The notes under the pieces: generated by a model
The model's input: the letters and a program-made list of their open reading frames with translations, nothing else
Told to the model about the DNA's origin: nothing
Database searches by the model: none
Translations under genes and position numbers: made by a program
Part shown: piece after piece, positions 10,677 through 18,019 of the stretch
Layout: every line of letters begins with the position of its first letter
How positions within the stretch are numbered: the first letter of the stretch is position 1
DNA from: Humitalea rosea
GTDB lineage: Bacteria > Pseudomonadota > Alphaproteobacteria > Acetobacterales > Acetobacteraceae
DNA: 64,000 bases
NCBI RefSeq assembly: GCF_003253705.1
Contig: NZ_QKYU01000001.1
Location: 62,001-126,000, forward strand
Direction of reading: 5' to 3'

Positions 10677-10764
10677 TCAGCGGCGGCGCCGGGCCGGGTC
10701 AGCGGCGGCGCCGGGCCGGGTCAGCGGCGGCGCCGGGCCGGGTCAGCGACGGCGCCGGGCCAGG
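10677..10764. repeat. 22-bp tandem repeat, four copies, spanning the kinase stop codon
   Basis: Four head-to-tail 22-bp units begin at 10677, 10699, 10721 and 10743. The first three are identical and the fourth has two mismatches. Each unit starts TCAGCGGCGGCGCC and ends GGGCCGGG. Unit four carries the last codons and stop of the Ser/Thr kinase on the minus strand (Ala-Arg-Arg-Arg-Arg-stop). The other three are downstream copies of that gene end, lying between the kinase and the convergent deacylase. This looks like slippage expansion. No T-run makes it an obvious terminator. Confidence 0.9.
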
Positions 10765-12047
10765 AAGGTCGCGCGTTCGGCGGCATCGTCGATGTGTTTG
10801 GCAAGCCGCTCCCAGACGGCATCGATCCCGGCGCCATCCGCGGCGGCGCGCTTCACCAGCACCCCGGCGATCGGGCCGATATGCGGCAGCAGCGCCTGGC
10901 GCACCGCGTCCAGCTCCGCGGCACCGGCCTGTGCCGTGGCGGGTGCCACGGCCGGCTCCTCCGCCGCGCCGCCGCCCAGGCTGCGGGAGGCATCGCTGAG
11001 GAAGCGGCTGCGATCTTCCGGCCGCTCGATCGATCCCGCCAGCGCCGCGAGCAGCGCCTCGCGCGTCGTCGCCTGGCGCAGCGCGCTGCGCAGCATCACC
11101 CCCGCGATCGGGCCGACATAGGCGGCGAGGTTGCGCTCGATGGTGCCGACCATCCCGGCCTCCAGCAGCACCGGCGCGCGGGCGGGGGCCTGCACGAAGG
11201 TCGCATCGGCCGCGCGGTTCCCCACCAGCGCATCGCGCAGCGCCCGCGCCATCGCGGCGGCGGAGGCGAAGCGCGCCTCGGGCTGCTTGGCCAGTGCCCG
11301 CGCCAGCACCGCCGGCAGCGCGGGGAAGGCCGCGCCCACCGCCTCGGGCAGCGGCGGCGGGCTGCCATCGACCACGCGGCGCACCACCTCGATCATGCTG
11401 CCGCCGGCAAAGGCGCGCGCGCCCGAGAGCAGCTCATGCAGCACGGTGCCGGTGGAGAAGAGGTCGGTGCGCGCGTCGATCGTGGTGCCCAGGCATTGCT
11501 CGGGCGACATGTAGCTCGGCGTGCCGATCATATCCCCGACCCGGGTGAGGTCGGAGTTGCCGACCCGGGCGATGCCGAAATCGGCGAGCTTGGCGCGCAG
11601 ATCGGACAGCAGCAGCAGGTTCGCGGGCTTGATGTCGCGATGCACGATCCCGGCGGCATGCGCGCAGTCCAGCGCATCCAGCATCTGTGCGACGACATGG
11701 ACGGCCTCCGGTACCGTGAAGCGGCGCCCGGCCTCCAGCGCCGCCTGCAGGCTGACGCCGTCCACGAACTCCATGGCGAGGTAGGGCTGGCCCTCATGCA
11801 GGCCGAAGTCATGCACGGCGACGATATTGGGATGGGCGCAGCGGCTGGAGGCGCGGGCCTCGCGCTGGAAGCGGGCGATGTATTCGGCGCCATCCGCCCC
11901 CTCCAGCAGATCGCGCGCGATCAGCTTGATGGCCAGGATGCGGTCCAGCTCCGGGTCATGCGCGCGCAGGATCACGCCCATCGCGCCGCGGCCGATGACG
12001 CCTTCCACCACGTAGCGGCCGATCAGCCGCGGGGCCTCCTCCGCCAT
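10743..12047 (-). CDS. Serine/threonine protein kinase with duplicated C-terminal GPIAG repeats
   Basis: Hanks-type eukaryotic-like kinase of 434 residues with no membrane segment. The glycine loop is GRGAMG (19-24), the ATP lysine K41, the catalytic loop HRDIKPAN (136-143), DFG 156-158 and the activation-segment end GTPSYMSPEQ. After the kinase domain (about 11-275) a low-complexity linker leads to two copies of a roughly 50-residue helical repeat. These lie at 303-352 and 379-430, each containing (Y/H)(V/I)GPIAGV and ending near ER(A)xFL. Such repeats recur at the C-termini of proteobacterial kinases of this kind; their function is unknown to me. It lies 11 bp downstream of the DUF3365/HAMP gene, which supplies the membrane sensor this kinase lacks. 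Confidence 0.92.
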   Translation of the reverse strand: MAEEAPRLIGRYVVEGVIGRGAMGVILRAHDPELDRILAIKLIARDLLEGADGAEYIARFQREARASSRCAHPNIVAVHDFGLHEGQPYLAMEFVDGVSLQAALEAGRRFTVPEAVHVVAQMLDALDCAHAAGIVHRDIKPANLLLLSDLRAKLADFGIARVGNSDLTRVGDMIGTPSYMSPEQCLGTTIDARTDLFSTGTVLHELLSGARAFAGGSMIEVVRRVVDGSPPPLPEAVGAAFPALPAVLARALAKQPEARFASAAAMARALRDALVGNRAADATFVQAPARAPVLLEAGMVGTIERNLAAYVGPIAGVMLRSALRQATTREALLAALAGSIERPEDRSRFLSDASRSLGGGAAEEPAVAPATAQAGAAELDAVRQALLPHIGPIAGVLVKRAAADGAGIDAVWERLAKHIDDAAERATFLARRRR

Positions 12048-12058
12048 ACGCGCCGCCG

Positions 12059-12931
12059 TCAGCTGTCCAGCAGCCGCATCGCATTGGCGAGGCTGCGGCG
12101 CATCAGGTTGAAGGAGCGGCCGAGGGAGGCGATCTCATCCTTGCCGCGGACCACGAACTCCGCCTCCTCCATGCCCCCCGCCGCGACGCGCTCGGCCGAG
12201 GCGGTCATGCGCTGGATCGGCCGGATGACGACCAGATCCAGCAGGATGTTCAGCAGCACCAGCATCACCAGGAACACCGTACCCAGGCTCAGCAGCAGCG
12301 ACAGCAACTGCGTGTTCGCCCGGTCGAGCGGCACCTGCATCGGCACCGAGACGATCTGCGCCCCGATCACCTCGCCCATCTGCCAGCCGAAGCCATTGCC
12401 GGGGCCGTAAAGCTCGATCATCGGCGCGGGGGCGGCGGAGGGCGTGGAATGGCAGGTCAGGCAGCCGCGATCGGTGATGCGGAAGGGGCGGGCGAAGGTC
12501 AGCACCGGCCCCGCCGGCGTCATCCGCTCGCCGACATGCTCCACCAGCGCCGGGTCGCGGCGGAAGATGCCGATGATGTCGGTCTCCCAATCCGTCGCGC
12601 GGTCGGAGGGGTTGGTCGGGTTGAGGGCGGCTTCCTTGTAGGCATAGGCGGGGAAGCTGCGCTCGATCGTCCGCGCCACGGTCTGCGCCGCCCAGGAGGG
12701 GACGGTATGGGGCAGGAAGCGGGTGGCACTCTGCTCGGCGAGGAGGGGGGCGACCTCGCTTGCGGTATAGGCGCGGACGGCGGTCGCCTGCTGCATCAGC
12801 AGCGAGGCTTCCTGCAGCACCTGGCTGCGCGCGGTGCCCTCGGCGATGTCGCGCGCGAACAGCGCCGCGATGGTGAGCCCCACCAGGAACGCTCCGACCA
12901 TGACCAGGTTGAACTTGAGCCGGAGGCGCAT
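12059..12931 (-). CDS. Membrane DUF3365/HAMP sensor protein with a CxxCH haem motif
   Basis: A 290-residue inner-membrane protein starting MRLRLKFNLVMVGAFLVGLTIAA (first membrane helix), then a periplasmic DUF3365 (Tll0287-like) domain. A second helix (LLSLLLSLGTVFLVMLVLLNILL) and a HAMP region (VIRPIQRMTASAERVAAG to the C-terminus) follow. The periplasmic domain has CLTCHS, a covalent c-type haem-binding motif, so haem-based redox or gas sensing is likely. No kinase, cyclase or methyl-accepting domain follows the HAMP; the protein simply ends. The Ser/Thr kinase gene begins 11 bp downstream and is the probable output. The start at 12931 has a GGAG site 8 bp upstream. Confidence 0.85.
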   Translation of the reverse strand: MRLRLKFNLVMVGAFLVGLTIAALFARDIAEGTARSQVLQEASLLMQQATAVRAYTASEVAPLLAEQSATRFLPHTVPSWAAQTVARTIERSFPAYAYKEAALNPTNPSDRATDWETDIIGIFRRDPALVEHVGERMTPAGPVLTFARPFRITDRGCLTCHSTPSAAPAPMIELYGPGNGFGWQMGEVIGAQIVSVPMQVPLDRANTQLLSLLLSLGTVFLVMLVLLNILLDLVVIRPIQRMTASAERVAAGGMEEAEFVVRGKDEIASLGRSFNLMRRSLANAMRLLDS

Positions 12932-13024
12932 GAGGGAAGCTCCATCGCCACGCCCTGCCGGAGGCAAGGCCATGCGTCAATTTTTGTGACTCTACCCCGG
13001 ATTTGGGCCGGGCGCCATGCGGGG

Positions 13025-14071
13025 TCAGCGCCGTCCGAGCAGGCGGGTGGCCTCGGGCACGGTCAGGGTGCCGGTCATCTCGGTGCCCATCTCGAACTGG
13101 AAGCGGCGGATGGCGGCGCGGCTATTGGGCCCAAACCGGCCATCCGGCTGCCCGAGGTAATAGCCCATGCGCGCAAGCGCTGCCTGGACCCGGCGCCGGT
13201 CGGCGTCCTCCATGGCGTCCTCGGCCAAGGCGGGCGGGGCCGCCGGGGCCGCGGCGGGGGCCGCCACAGCGGCGCGCGGCGGCGGGGGCGGCGGCGATGC
13301 GCCGGCCAGCAGCACGGCCGTCGTGGGCTCGCCCAAGGCCACCACCATGCCGGGCGGCAACCGCGCCCGCAGCCCGGCGAGCACCGCCGCGAGCCGCACC
13401 TGTGGCCCGGCCAGTTCGGTGCCGAGCGTCGCCGGCAGCGGCGTCGGCGCGGGGCCCGGTGCCGCCAGGGTCGCGACCAGACCGATGCCGCCCGCCGCGG
13501 CCGTGGCGGCCAGGGTGGCGAGGCCGGCGGTCACCGGGGCCGGTGCCATATTGGGCGGCAGGAAGCCGTCCAGCACGACCAGCCCGCCCGCGGCCTGGGC
13601 GCGCAGCATGGCATCCACCACGAGACGCGCCAGCACACCCTGGGTCAGCAGATCAGAGTCGCGCTGCAGCGTCGCCGTGACGGGGAGCAGGAAGGGGCGG
13701 GCGTTGAAGGCGGCGAGATGCCCGCAGATATAGGCGACACCGATCGCCCCCGGCGCCTCACGCAGCAGGCGCGCGAAGCGCGCGACGGCCGCATCGGCCT
13801 CACCCCGCCCCAGATTCGAGCCTTCGGCCACCTCGAAGCCGATGCCCCGCAGCGCCACCGCGACATCCCGCGCGGCGCCGATGCAGCCGGGCAGGGCCGG
13901 GACCTCGGCCGAGCCCGCATAGGCGCCATTGCCGACCACCAGCGCCAGATGCCGGGTCTCGGCCATGGCGGGCGCCGTCGCGGCGAGCAGCAGCGGCAGC
14001 AGCAGCGCGGCATACCGGCTCCCGCGGCCCTGCGATCCCTGGGCGCTGCGGCCCGGCCCCGTCACACGCAT
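13025..14071 (-). CDS. Caspase-fold (C14-like) protein lacking the catalytic cysteine, with a peptidoglycan-binding domain
   Basis: A 348-residue exported protein: signal peptide ending near APAMA-ETR, then a caspase p20-like domain. The p20 opening is clear (HLALVVGNGAYAGSAEVPALPGCIGAARDVAVALRGIGFEV in scattered form). The histidine strand, normally YYSGHG, reads AYICGHLA. The strand that should end in the nucleophile (LDACR in active relatives) reads VVLDGFLPP, so the cysteine is missing. A proline/alanine-rich linker precedes a C-terminal peptidoglycan-binding_1 domain (VQAALARMGYYLGQPDGRFGPNSRAAIRRFQ). It is therefore probably a non-proteolytic envelope protein. It heads a minus-strand cluster with the haem-motif sensor (93 bp gap) and the Ser/Thr kinase. 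The start at 14071 is the ATG that places the signal peptide near the N-terminus. Confidence 0.75.
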   Translation of the reverse strand: MRVTGPGRSAQGSQGRGSRYAALLLPLLLAATAPAMAETRHLALVVGNGAYAGSAEVPALPGCIGAARDVAVALRGIGFEVAEGSNLGRGEADAAVARFARLLREAPGAIGVAYICGHLAAFNARPFLLPVTATLQRDSDLLTQGVLARLVVDAMLRAQAAGGLVVLDGFLPPNMAPAPVTAGLATLAATAAAGGIGLVATLAAPGPAPTPLPATLGTELAGPQVRLAAVLAGLRARLPPGMVVALGEPTTAVLLAGASPPPPPPRAAVAAPAAAPAAPPALAEDAMEDADRRRVQAALARMGYYLGQPDGRFGPNSRAAIRRFQFEMGTEMTGTLTVPEATRLLGRR

Positions 14072-14111
14072 GCCATTCTCCCGCGGGGCGCGGCGCCCCC
14101 AGCGAAATGGC

Positions 14112-15440
14112 TTAGCCGCCGAACAGCGCATCCGCCAGCAGCTTGAGGTTGAGCCCGACCATGATCGCCGCGATCGACCAGCCGCACACAAGCTGCCAGC
14201 GCGGCGCGCGGAAGGTGCCGAGTTGCAGCCGGTCGCCCGCGAACATCATCAGCGGGATGACGGCGAAGGGCAGCTGCAAGGACAGCACGACCTGGGACAG
14301 GATCAGCAGCTCCGCCGTGCCCGAACTGCCGTAGATCCAGGTGACCGCCACGGCCGGGACGATGGCGATCAGGCGGGTGACCAGCCGCCGCAGTACCGGG
14401 GAGAGCTTGAAGCGCAGGAAGCCCTCCATCACCACCTGCCCGGCCAAGGTGGTGGTGACGGTCGCATTCAGCCCGCAGAACAGCAGCGCGATGGCGAAGA
14501 GGCTCGCCGCCAGCCCGCTGCCCAGCAAGGGCGACATCAGCTGGTAGGCATCGCCGATCTCGGCGACCTCGGTATTGCCGCTGGCGTGGAAGGTCGCGGC
14601 GGCCAGGATCAGGATCGAGGAGTTGATGAACAGCGCCAGCACCAGCGCGATGCTGCTGTCGATGGTCGCGAAGCGGATGGCCTCGCGCTTGCCTGGCTCA
14701 TCCCTGGTCCAGGCGCGGGACTGCACGATGGCGGTGTGCAGGTACAGGTTGTGCGGCATCACCGTGGCACCCAGGATACCCATGGCGATGTAGAGCTGCG
14801 TCTGGTTCGTCACGATCGAGACGGCGGGGATATAGCCGTTCAGCACCGCCGCCCAATCCGGCTGCGACAGCACGATCTGCACGCCGAAGCAGCCGACGAT
14901 CAGCACGATCAGCCCGAAGACCAGGGCCTCCAGCCAGCGCACGCCCTTGCTCTGCAACCACAGGATCAGGATCGCGTCGAAGGCGGTGAGCATGACGCCA
15001 TAGAGCAGCGGGATGCCGAACAGCAGTTCCAGCGCGATGGCGGTGCCGATCAGCTCGGCGAGGTCGGTGGCGCAGATCGCGATCTCGGCCAGGAACCAGA
15101 GCGGGTAGGAGACGAATTTCGGAAAGCGTTCCCGGCAGAGCTGCGCGAGATCCCGCCCGGTGGCGACGCCGATCCGCACGCAAAGCGCCTGCAACAGGAT
15201 CGCCATCACCGAGGAGGTGAGGGCGACGGAGAGCAGCGTGTAGCCAAAGGCCGAACCGCCCGCGAGCGAGGTCGCCCAGTTGCCGGGGTCCATGTAGCCG
15301 ACCGCGACGAGGTAGCCGGGCCCCATGAAGGCAAAGAGCTTGCGCAGGAAACCGCCCGCATTGGGGACGGCCACGCTGCGGTGCACCTCGGGCAGACTCG
15401 CTGTGCCAACCGGCGGAATGACGGCGTCGGATGGTGACAT
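14112..15440 (-). CDS. mntH: NRAMP-family Mn2+/divalent metal transporter
   Basis: Proton-coupled inner-membrane metal importer of 442 residues. The metal-binding motif of the first helix is present ([15 protein letters not shown]), as is the sixth-helix motif [10 protein letters not shown]. The usual 11-12 hydrophobic segments can be followed along the chain. The ATG at 15440 is preceded by GGAGG; a TTG one codon earlier is an alternative. It is divergent from an MntR/DtxR-type repressor gene across 85 bp that contain an imperfect palindrome, the standard arrangement for manganese-controlled uptake. This supports Mn2+ as the main substrate over iron. Confidence 0.94.
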   Translation of the reverse strand: MSPSDAVIPPVGTASLPEVHRSVAVPNAGGFLRKLFAFMGPGYLVAVGYMDPGNWATSLAGGSAFGYTLLSVALTSSVMAILLQALCVRIGVATGRDLAQLCRERFPKFVSYPLWFLAEIAICATDLAELIGTAIALELLFGIPLLYGVMLTAFDAILILWLQSKGVRWLEALVFGLIVLIVGCFGVQIVLSQPDWAAVLNGYIPAVSIVTNQTQLYIAMGILGATVMPHNLYLHTAIVQSRAWTRDEPGKREAIRFATIDSSIALVLALFINSSILILAAATFHASGNTEVAEIGDAYQLMSPLLGSGLAASLFAIALLFCGLNATVTTTLAGQVVMEGFLRFKLSPVLRRLVTRLIAIVPAVAVTWIYGSSGTAELLILSQVVLSLQLPFAVIPLMMFAGDRLQLGTFRAPRWQLVCGWSIAAIMVGLNLKLLADALFGG

Positions 15441-15460
15441 CAAGCGAACCCTCCAAAACT

Positions 15461-15472
15461 TAGTCTAGGCTA
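15461..15472. promoter_or_regulatory. Candidate MntR box between mntH and mntR
   Basis: TAGTCTAGGCTA is a 12-bp imperfect palindrome (5 of 6 positions pair). It lies 21 bp upstream of mntH and 54 bp upstream of mntR, in a short AT-richer stretch of the shared intergenic region. Its place between a Mn transporter and its probable DtxR-type repressor makes it the likely operator. No database motif was checked. Confidence 0.5.
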
Positions 15473-15525
15473 TGACATGGTGGGCAAGCTATCGATCCTG
15501 TCAAGATCTGGCTACACCCTTCGCC

Positions 15526-15972
15526 ATGCGAGTCCCCGCCCACCGAGCCCTGCCCCCCGCCGAGGAACACGCCGCCCGCTTCGCGCAACAGCGCGAGGCG
15601 GATCGCACGGCCGTGGCGGAGGATTACGTCGAATTGATCGCGGCCCTGCTGGCGCAGGAGGGCGAGGCGCGGGCGGTCGAGATCGCGCGCCGCATGGGGG
15701 TCACCCAGGCGACCGTGGCCGCCACGGTCGCCCGGCTGCAACGCGACGGGCTGGTGGAGACCAAGCCCTATCGCGGGCTGTTCCTGACCGAGGGCGGCCA
15801 GGCGATGGCGGCCGCGGCACGGGAGCGGCACGATCTGGTGGTGCGCTTCCTGCTGGCCCTGGGCCTGGACCACGCCTCGGCGGAGGCCGATGCGGAGGGG
15901 GTGGAGCATCACGTCAGCCCCGCGACCCTGGCGGCCTTCGCCCGCCACCTTGCCCAGCGCGAGGGCCAGTAG
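15526..15972 (+). CDS. mntR: DtxR/MntR-family metal-dependent transcriptional regulator
   Basis: A 148-residue regulator with an N-terminal winged helix (DYVELIAALLAQEGEARAVEIARRMGVTQATVAATVARLQRDGLVETKPYRGLFLTEGG in scattered form). A DtxR dimerisation domain follows, with the metal-ligand pattern of MntR (ERHDLVVRFLLALG, then AEADAEGVEHHVS). It has no C-terminal SH3-like domain, which fits the short MntR class. In this class Mn2+ binding promotes repression of the uptake gene. The start ATG at 15526 was chosen over longer in-frame extensions because it begins the conserved MRVPAHRALP region. Confidence 0.9.
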   Translation: MRVPAHRALPPAEEHAARFAQQREADRTAVAEDYVELIAALLAQEGEARAVEIARRMGVTQATVAATVARLQRDGLVETKPYRGLFLTEGGQAMAAAARERHDLVVRFLLALGLDHASAEADAEGVEHHVSPATLAAFARHLAQREGQ

Positions 15973-15985
15973 CCGGCGGCAGGGT

Positions 15986-17383
15986 CTAGCCCCGGCGGAA
16001 CCACACCCCCCTGGCGATGGCGACCGCGACCGTGGTGCCATAGGCGACCAGGGCGAGGCCGAGGGCGGCGAAGACCCAGGTCAGCGACCCCGTCAGCGAC
16101 AGCGCGATCCACCCGCCGCCCACCGCCAGCAGGAAGCGCAGCAGCCCCGCCAGCAGCGGCCAGAGCAGCCGCCCCGCCCCCTGCGAGGCGAAATACAGGC
16201 ACAGGCCGAGACCGAAGAAGCCATAGGTCGGGCCGACGAGGCGCAGATAGGCGGCCCCGGTCTCCAGCATATGCGGGTCGTGGTCGAAAAGGGTCAGCCA
16301 GGCCATCGGCCAGATCGCCGCGGCGATCCCCACCGCCTCGGCCATGGCGAAGGCGAGCGCGCCCCCGATCAGCGTGACCCGCAGCGCCCGTTCCGGCTGA
16401 TGCGCCCCGATGTTGGTGGCGACCAGCGCGACCAGCGGCGCCCCAAGCCCGAAGACCAGCGGGATCAGCAGATATTCGAGCCGCGCGGCCGTGCCATAGC
16501 CCGCGACCGCATCCGGCCCGGCCGCGACGCCGACCAGCGCCGTGGTCAGCGCCACGGTCAAGGTGGTCTGCAAGGTGCTGACCGAGCCGACCGCCCCGAT
16601 TCGCAGGATATCGACGAAGAACCGCCCCTGGAGCCGCGCCAGCGTCGGGCGCAGCAGGCTGCGGCGGGAAAAGATGTAGAGGGCCAGCATCGTCGCGGTC
16701 ATCGCCGTGGTCAGCACCACCGCCAAGCCACCGCCGGCGATGCCCATGGCCGGGATCGGCCCCAGGCCGAAGATCAGCAGCGGCGACAGCGGCACCAGCA
16801 GCACCACCCCGCCGCAGACCGCGAGCGAGGGCACCAGCATGTTGCCCGAACCCCGGATGCAGCTTGCCAGCGCATTCAGCAGCCAGACCAGGATGTTCCC
16901 GGCGAAGACCACGTTGGAATAGCGCAGCGCCGCCTCCAGCGAGCCACCGCTGCCGCCCATGGCGCGGTAGAGGCTCGGCCCGAAGACCAGGAACAGCGCC
17001 GAGAAGCAGATCCCGAGCCCGAGGTTGATCAGGATCGCATGCAGCACCAGCGCATTGGCATCCGCCTGGCGGTTGCCGCCGAGGGCGCGGGCGACGGCCG
17101 AGGAAATCCCGCCGCCGATCGCCCCGGCCGAAAGCATCTGCATCATCATGAAGCCGGGGAAGACCAGCGCCATCCCCGCCAGCGCATCGGTCCCGAGGTG
17201 GGAGACCCACCAGGTCTCGATCAGCCCGGTCGAGGCCTGGGCCAGCATCACCAGAATGTTCGGCCAGGCCATGCGCAGCAGGGTCGGCAGGATCGGGGCC
17301 TGGAGCAGCCGCAGCGTGCGCGGGTCCATCGCCGGGCGGGAGATGGCGGCGGGGGCGGGGGCGACAGGAGTAAGGATGGTCAT
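15986..17383 (-). CDS. MATE-family multidrug efflux transporter
   Basis: Inner-membrane antiporter of 465 residues with twelve predicted hydrophobic segments in two similar halves, typical of NorM/DinF-type MATE proteins. The first half begins LPTLLRMAWPNILVMLAQASTGLIETWWVSHLGTDALAGMALVFP, which is characteristic of the family. The second half repeats the pattern (LRIGAVGSVSTLQTTLTVALTTALVG). The ATG at 17383 overlaps the stop of the upstream HxlR regulator as ATGA and has a GGGAGG site 7 bp upstream. The pair looks like a self-regulated efflux operon; the drug is unknown. Confidence 0.93.
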   Translation of the reverse strand: MTILTPVAPAPAAISRPAMDPRTLRLLQAPILPTLLRMAWPNILVMLAQASTGLIETWWVSHLGTDALAGMALVFPGFMMMQMLSAGAIGGGISSAVARALGGNRQADANALVLHAILINLGLGICFSALFLVFGPSLYRAMGGSGGSLEAALRYSNVVFAGNILVWLLNALASCIRGSGNMLVPSLAVCGGVVLLVPLSPLLIFGLGPIPAMGIAGGGLAVVLTTAMTATMLALYIFSRRSLLRPTLARLQGRFFVDILRIGAVGSVSTLQTTLTVALTTALVGVAAGPDAVAGYGTAARLEYLLIPLVFGLGAPLVALVATNIGAHQPERALRVTLIGGALAFAMAEAVGIAAAIWPMAWLTLFDHDPHMLETGAAYLRLVGPTYGFFGLGLCLYFASQGAGRLLWPLLAGLLRFLLAVGGGWIALSLTGSLTWVFAALGLALVAYGTTVAVAIARGVWFRRG

Positions 17384-17889
17384 CGCACGCCTCCCGTAAA
17401 GTCGAGGCTGCGGTCCTCCGCCAGCCTTTGGCGCAGCCGTTCATTGGCGGCGGGCCCGGCGGTGACGACGTAATCCGGCCCGACCAGGGGGCGGAGGGTC
17501 TTGCGATCCACCAGCACCGGATCGGCGCGTTCCCGGGTCTTGCGATCGACGATCATGATGCTCTCGCCCTCGGGGGCGAAGTGGCGATTGCCCCAGGCCA
17601 TCAGCGCCAGCAGCACCGGGCGGAAATCCTCCCCGCGCGCGGTCAGGCGGTATTCGTGGCGCGGGGGGCGCTCGCTATAGGCGTGGCGCTCCAGCAGCCC
17701 GGCCTCGACCAGCCCCTTCAGCCGCCGGGTCAGCATGGCGGGGGCGATGCCGAGGCTTTTCTGAAACTCGTCGAAGCGCGTCACGCCGGCGAAGGCATCG
17801 CGCAGGATCAGCATGCTCCACCACTCCCCGATCCGCTCCAGGCTGCGGGCGATGGGGCAGGACATGCCCTCGAAGCTGGTGTGCTGCAT
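17380..17889 (-). CDS. HxlR-family winged-helix transcriptional regulator
   Basis: A 169-residue regulator beginning MQHTSFEGMSCPIARSLERI, with the HxlR cysteine in the N-terminal SCPIARSLE segment. The wHTH follows: GEWWSMLILRDAFAGVTRFDEFQ, SLGIAPAMLTRRLKGLVEAGLLERH and the YRLTARGEDFRPVLLALMAWG tail. Members sense thiol-reactive or aldehyde signals through the conserved cysteine. A 17-bp perfect palindrome lies 18 bp upstream of the start codon, so autoregulation is likely. It is translationally coupled to the MATE pump by a 4-bp overlap and probably controls it. Confidence 0.93.
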   Translation of the reverse strand: MQHTSFEGMSCPIARSLERIGEWWSMLILRDAFAGVTRFDEFQKSLGIAPAMLTRRLKGLVEAGLLERHAYSERPPRHEYRLTARGEDFRPVLLALMAWGNRHFAPEGESIMIVDRKTRERADPVLVDRKTLRPLVGPDYVVTAGPAANERLRQRLAEDRSLDFTGGVR

Positions 17890-17907
17890 GGTCGGGGTCC
17901 GATGATA

Positions 17908-17924
17908 ACTATCATAATGATAGT
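17908..17924. promoter_or_regulatory. 17-bp perfect palindrome upstream of the HxlR/MATE operon (likely operator)
   Basis: ACTATCAT-A-ATGATAGT is a perfect 8-bp inverted repeat around one base, AT-rich inside very GC-rich DNA. It lies 19-35 bp upstream of the HxlR start. A TTGACA hexamer on the minus strand (17949-17944) could be the -35 box. TATCAT and TATGAT hexamers inside the palindrome resemble -10 boxes, so a bound repressor would block the promoter. The -35 spacing is longer than usual. Confidence 0.65.
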
Positions 17925-17985
17925 CACTACGGCGGCACCCGGCTGTCAATCGCGCCCGGCGCATGGCGAGACGATGCGGCCATGG

Positions 17986-18011
17986 CCCAGGCGCGGGGCT
18001 CCGCGCCTGGG
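17986..18011 (-). terminator. Strong hairpin downstream of the gamma-glutamyltransferase gene
   Basis: CCCAGGCGCGG-GGCT-CCGCGCCTGGG forms a perfect 11-bp stem with a 4-nt loop. It sits 8 bp past the stop of the gamma-glutamyltransferase-like gene on the minus strand. It lacks a clear U-tract, so it may terminate weakly or stabilise the 3' end. Confidence 0.5.
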
Positions 18012-18019
18012 CGTTTGGG

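Noticed and set aside
10677-10764. Possible CRISPR array
   Set aside because: The units are contiguous with no spacers, and one unit is part of a coding sequence; it is a tandem repeat.
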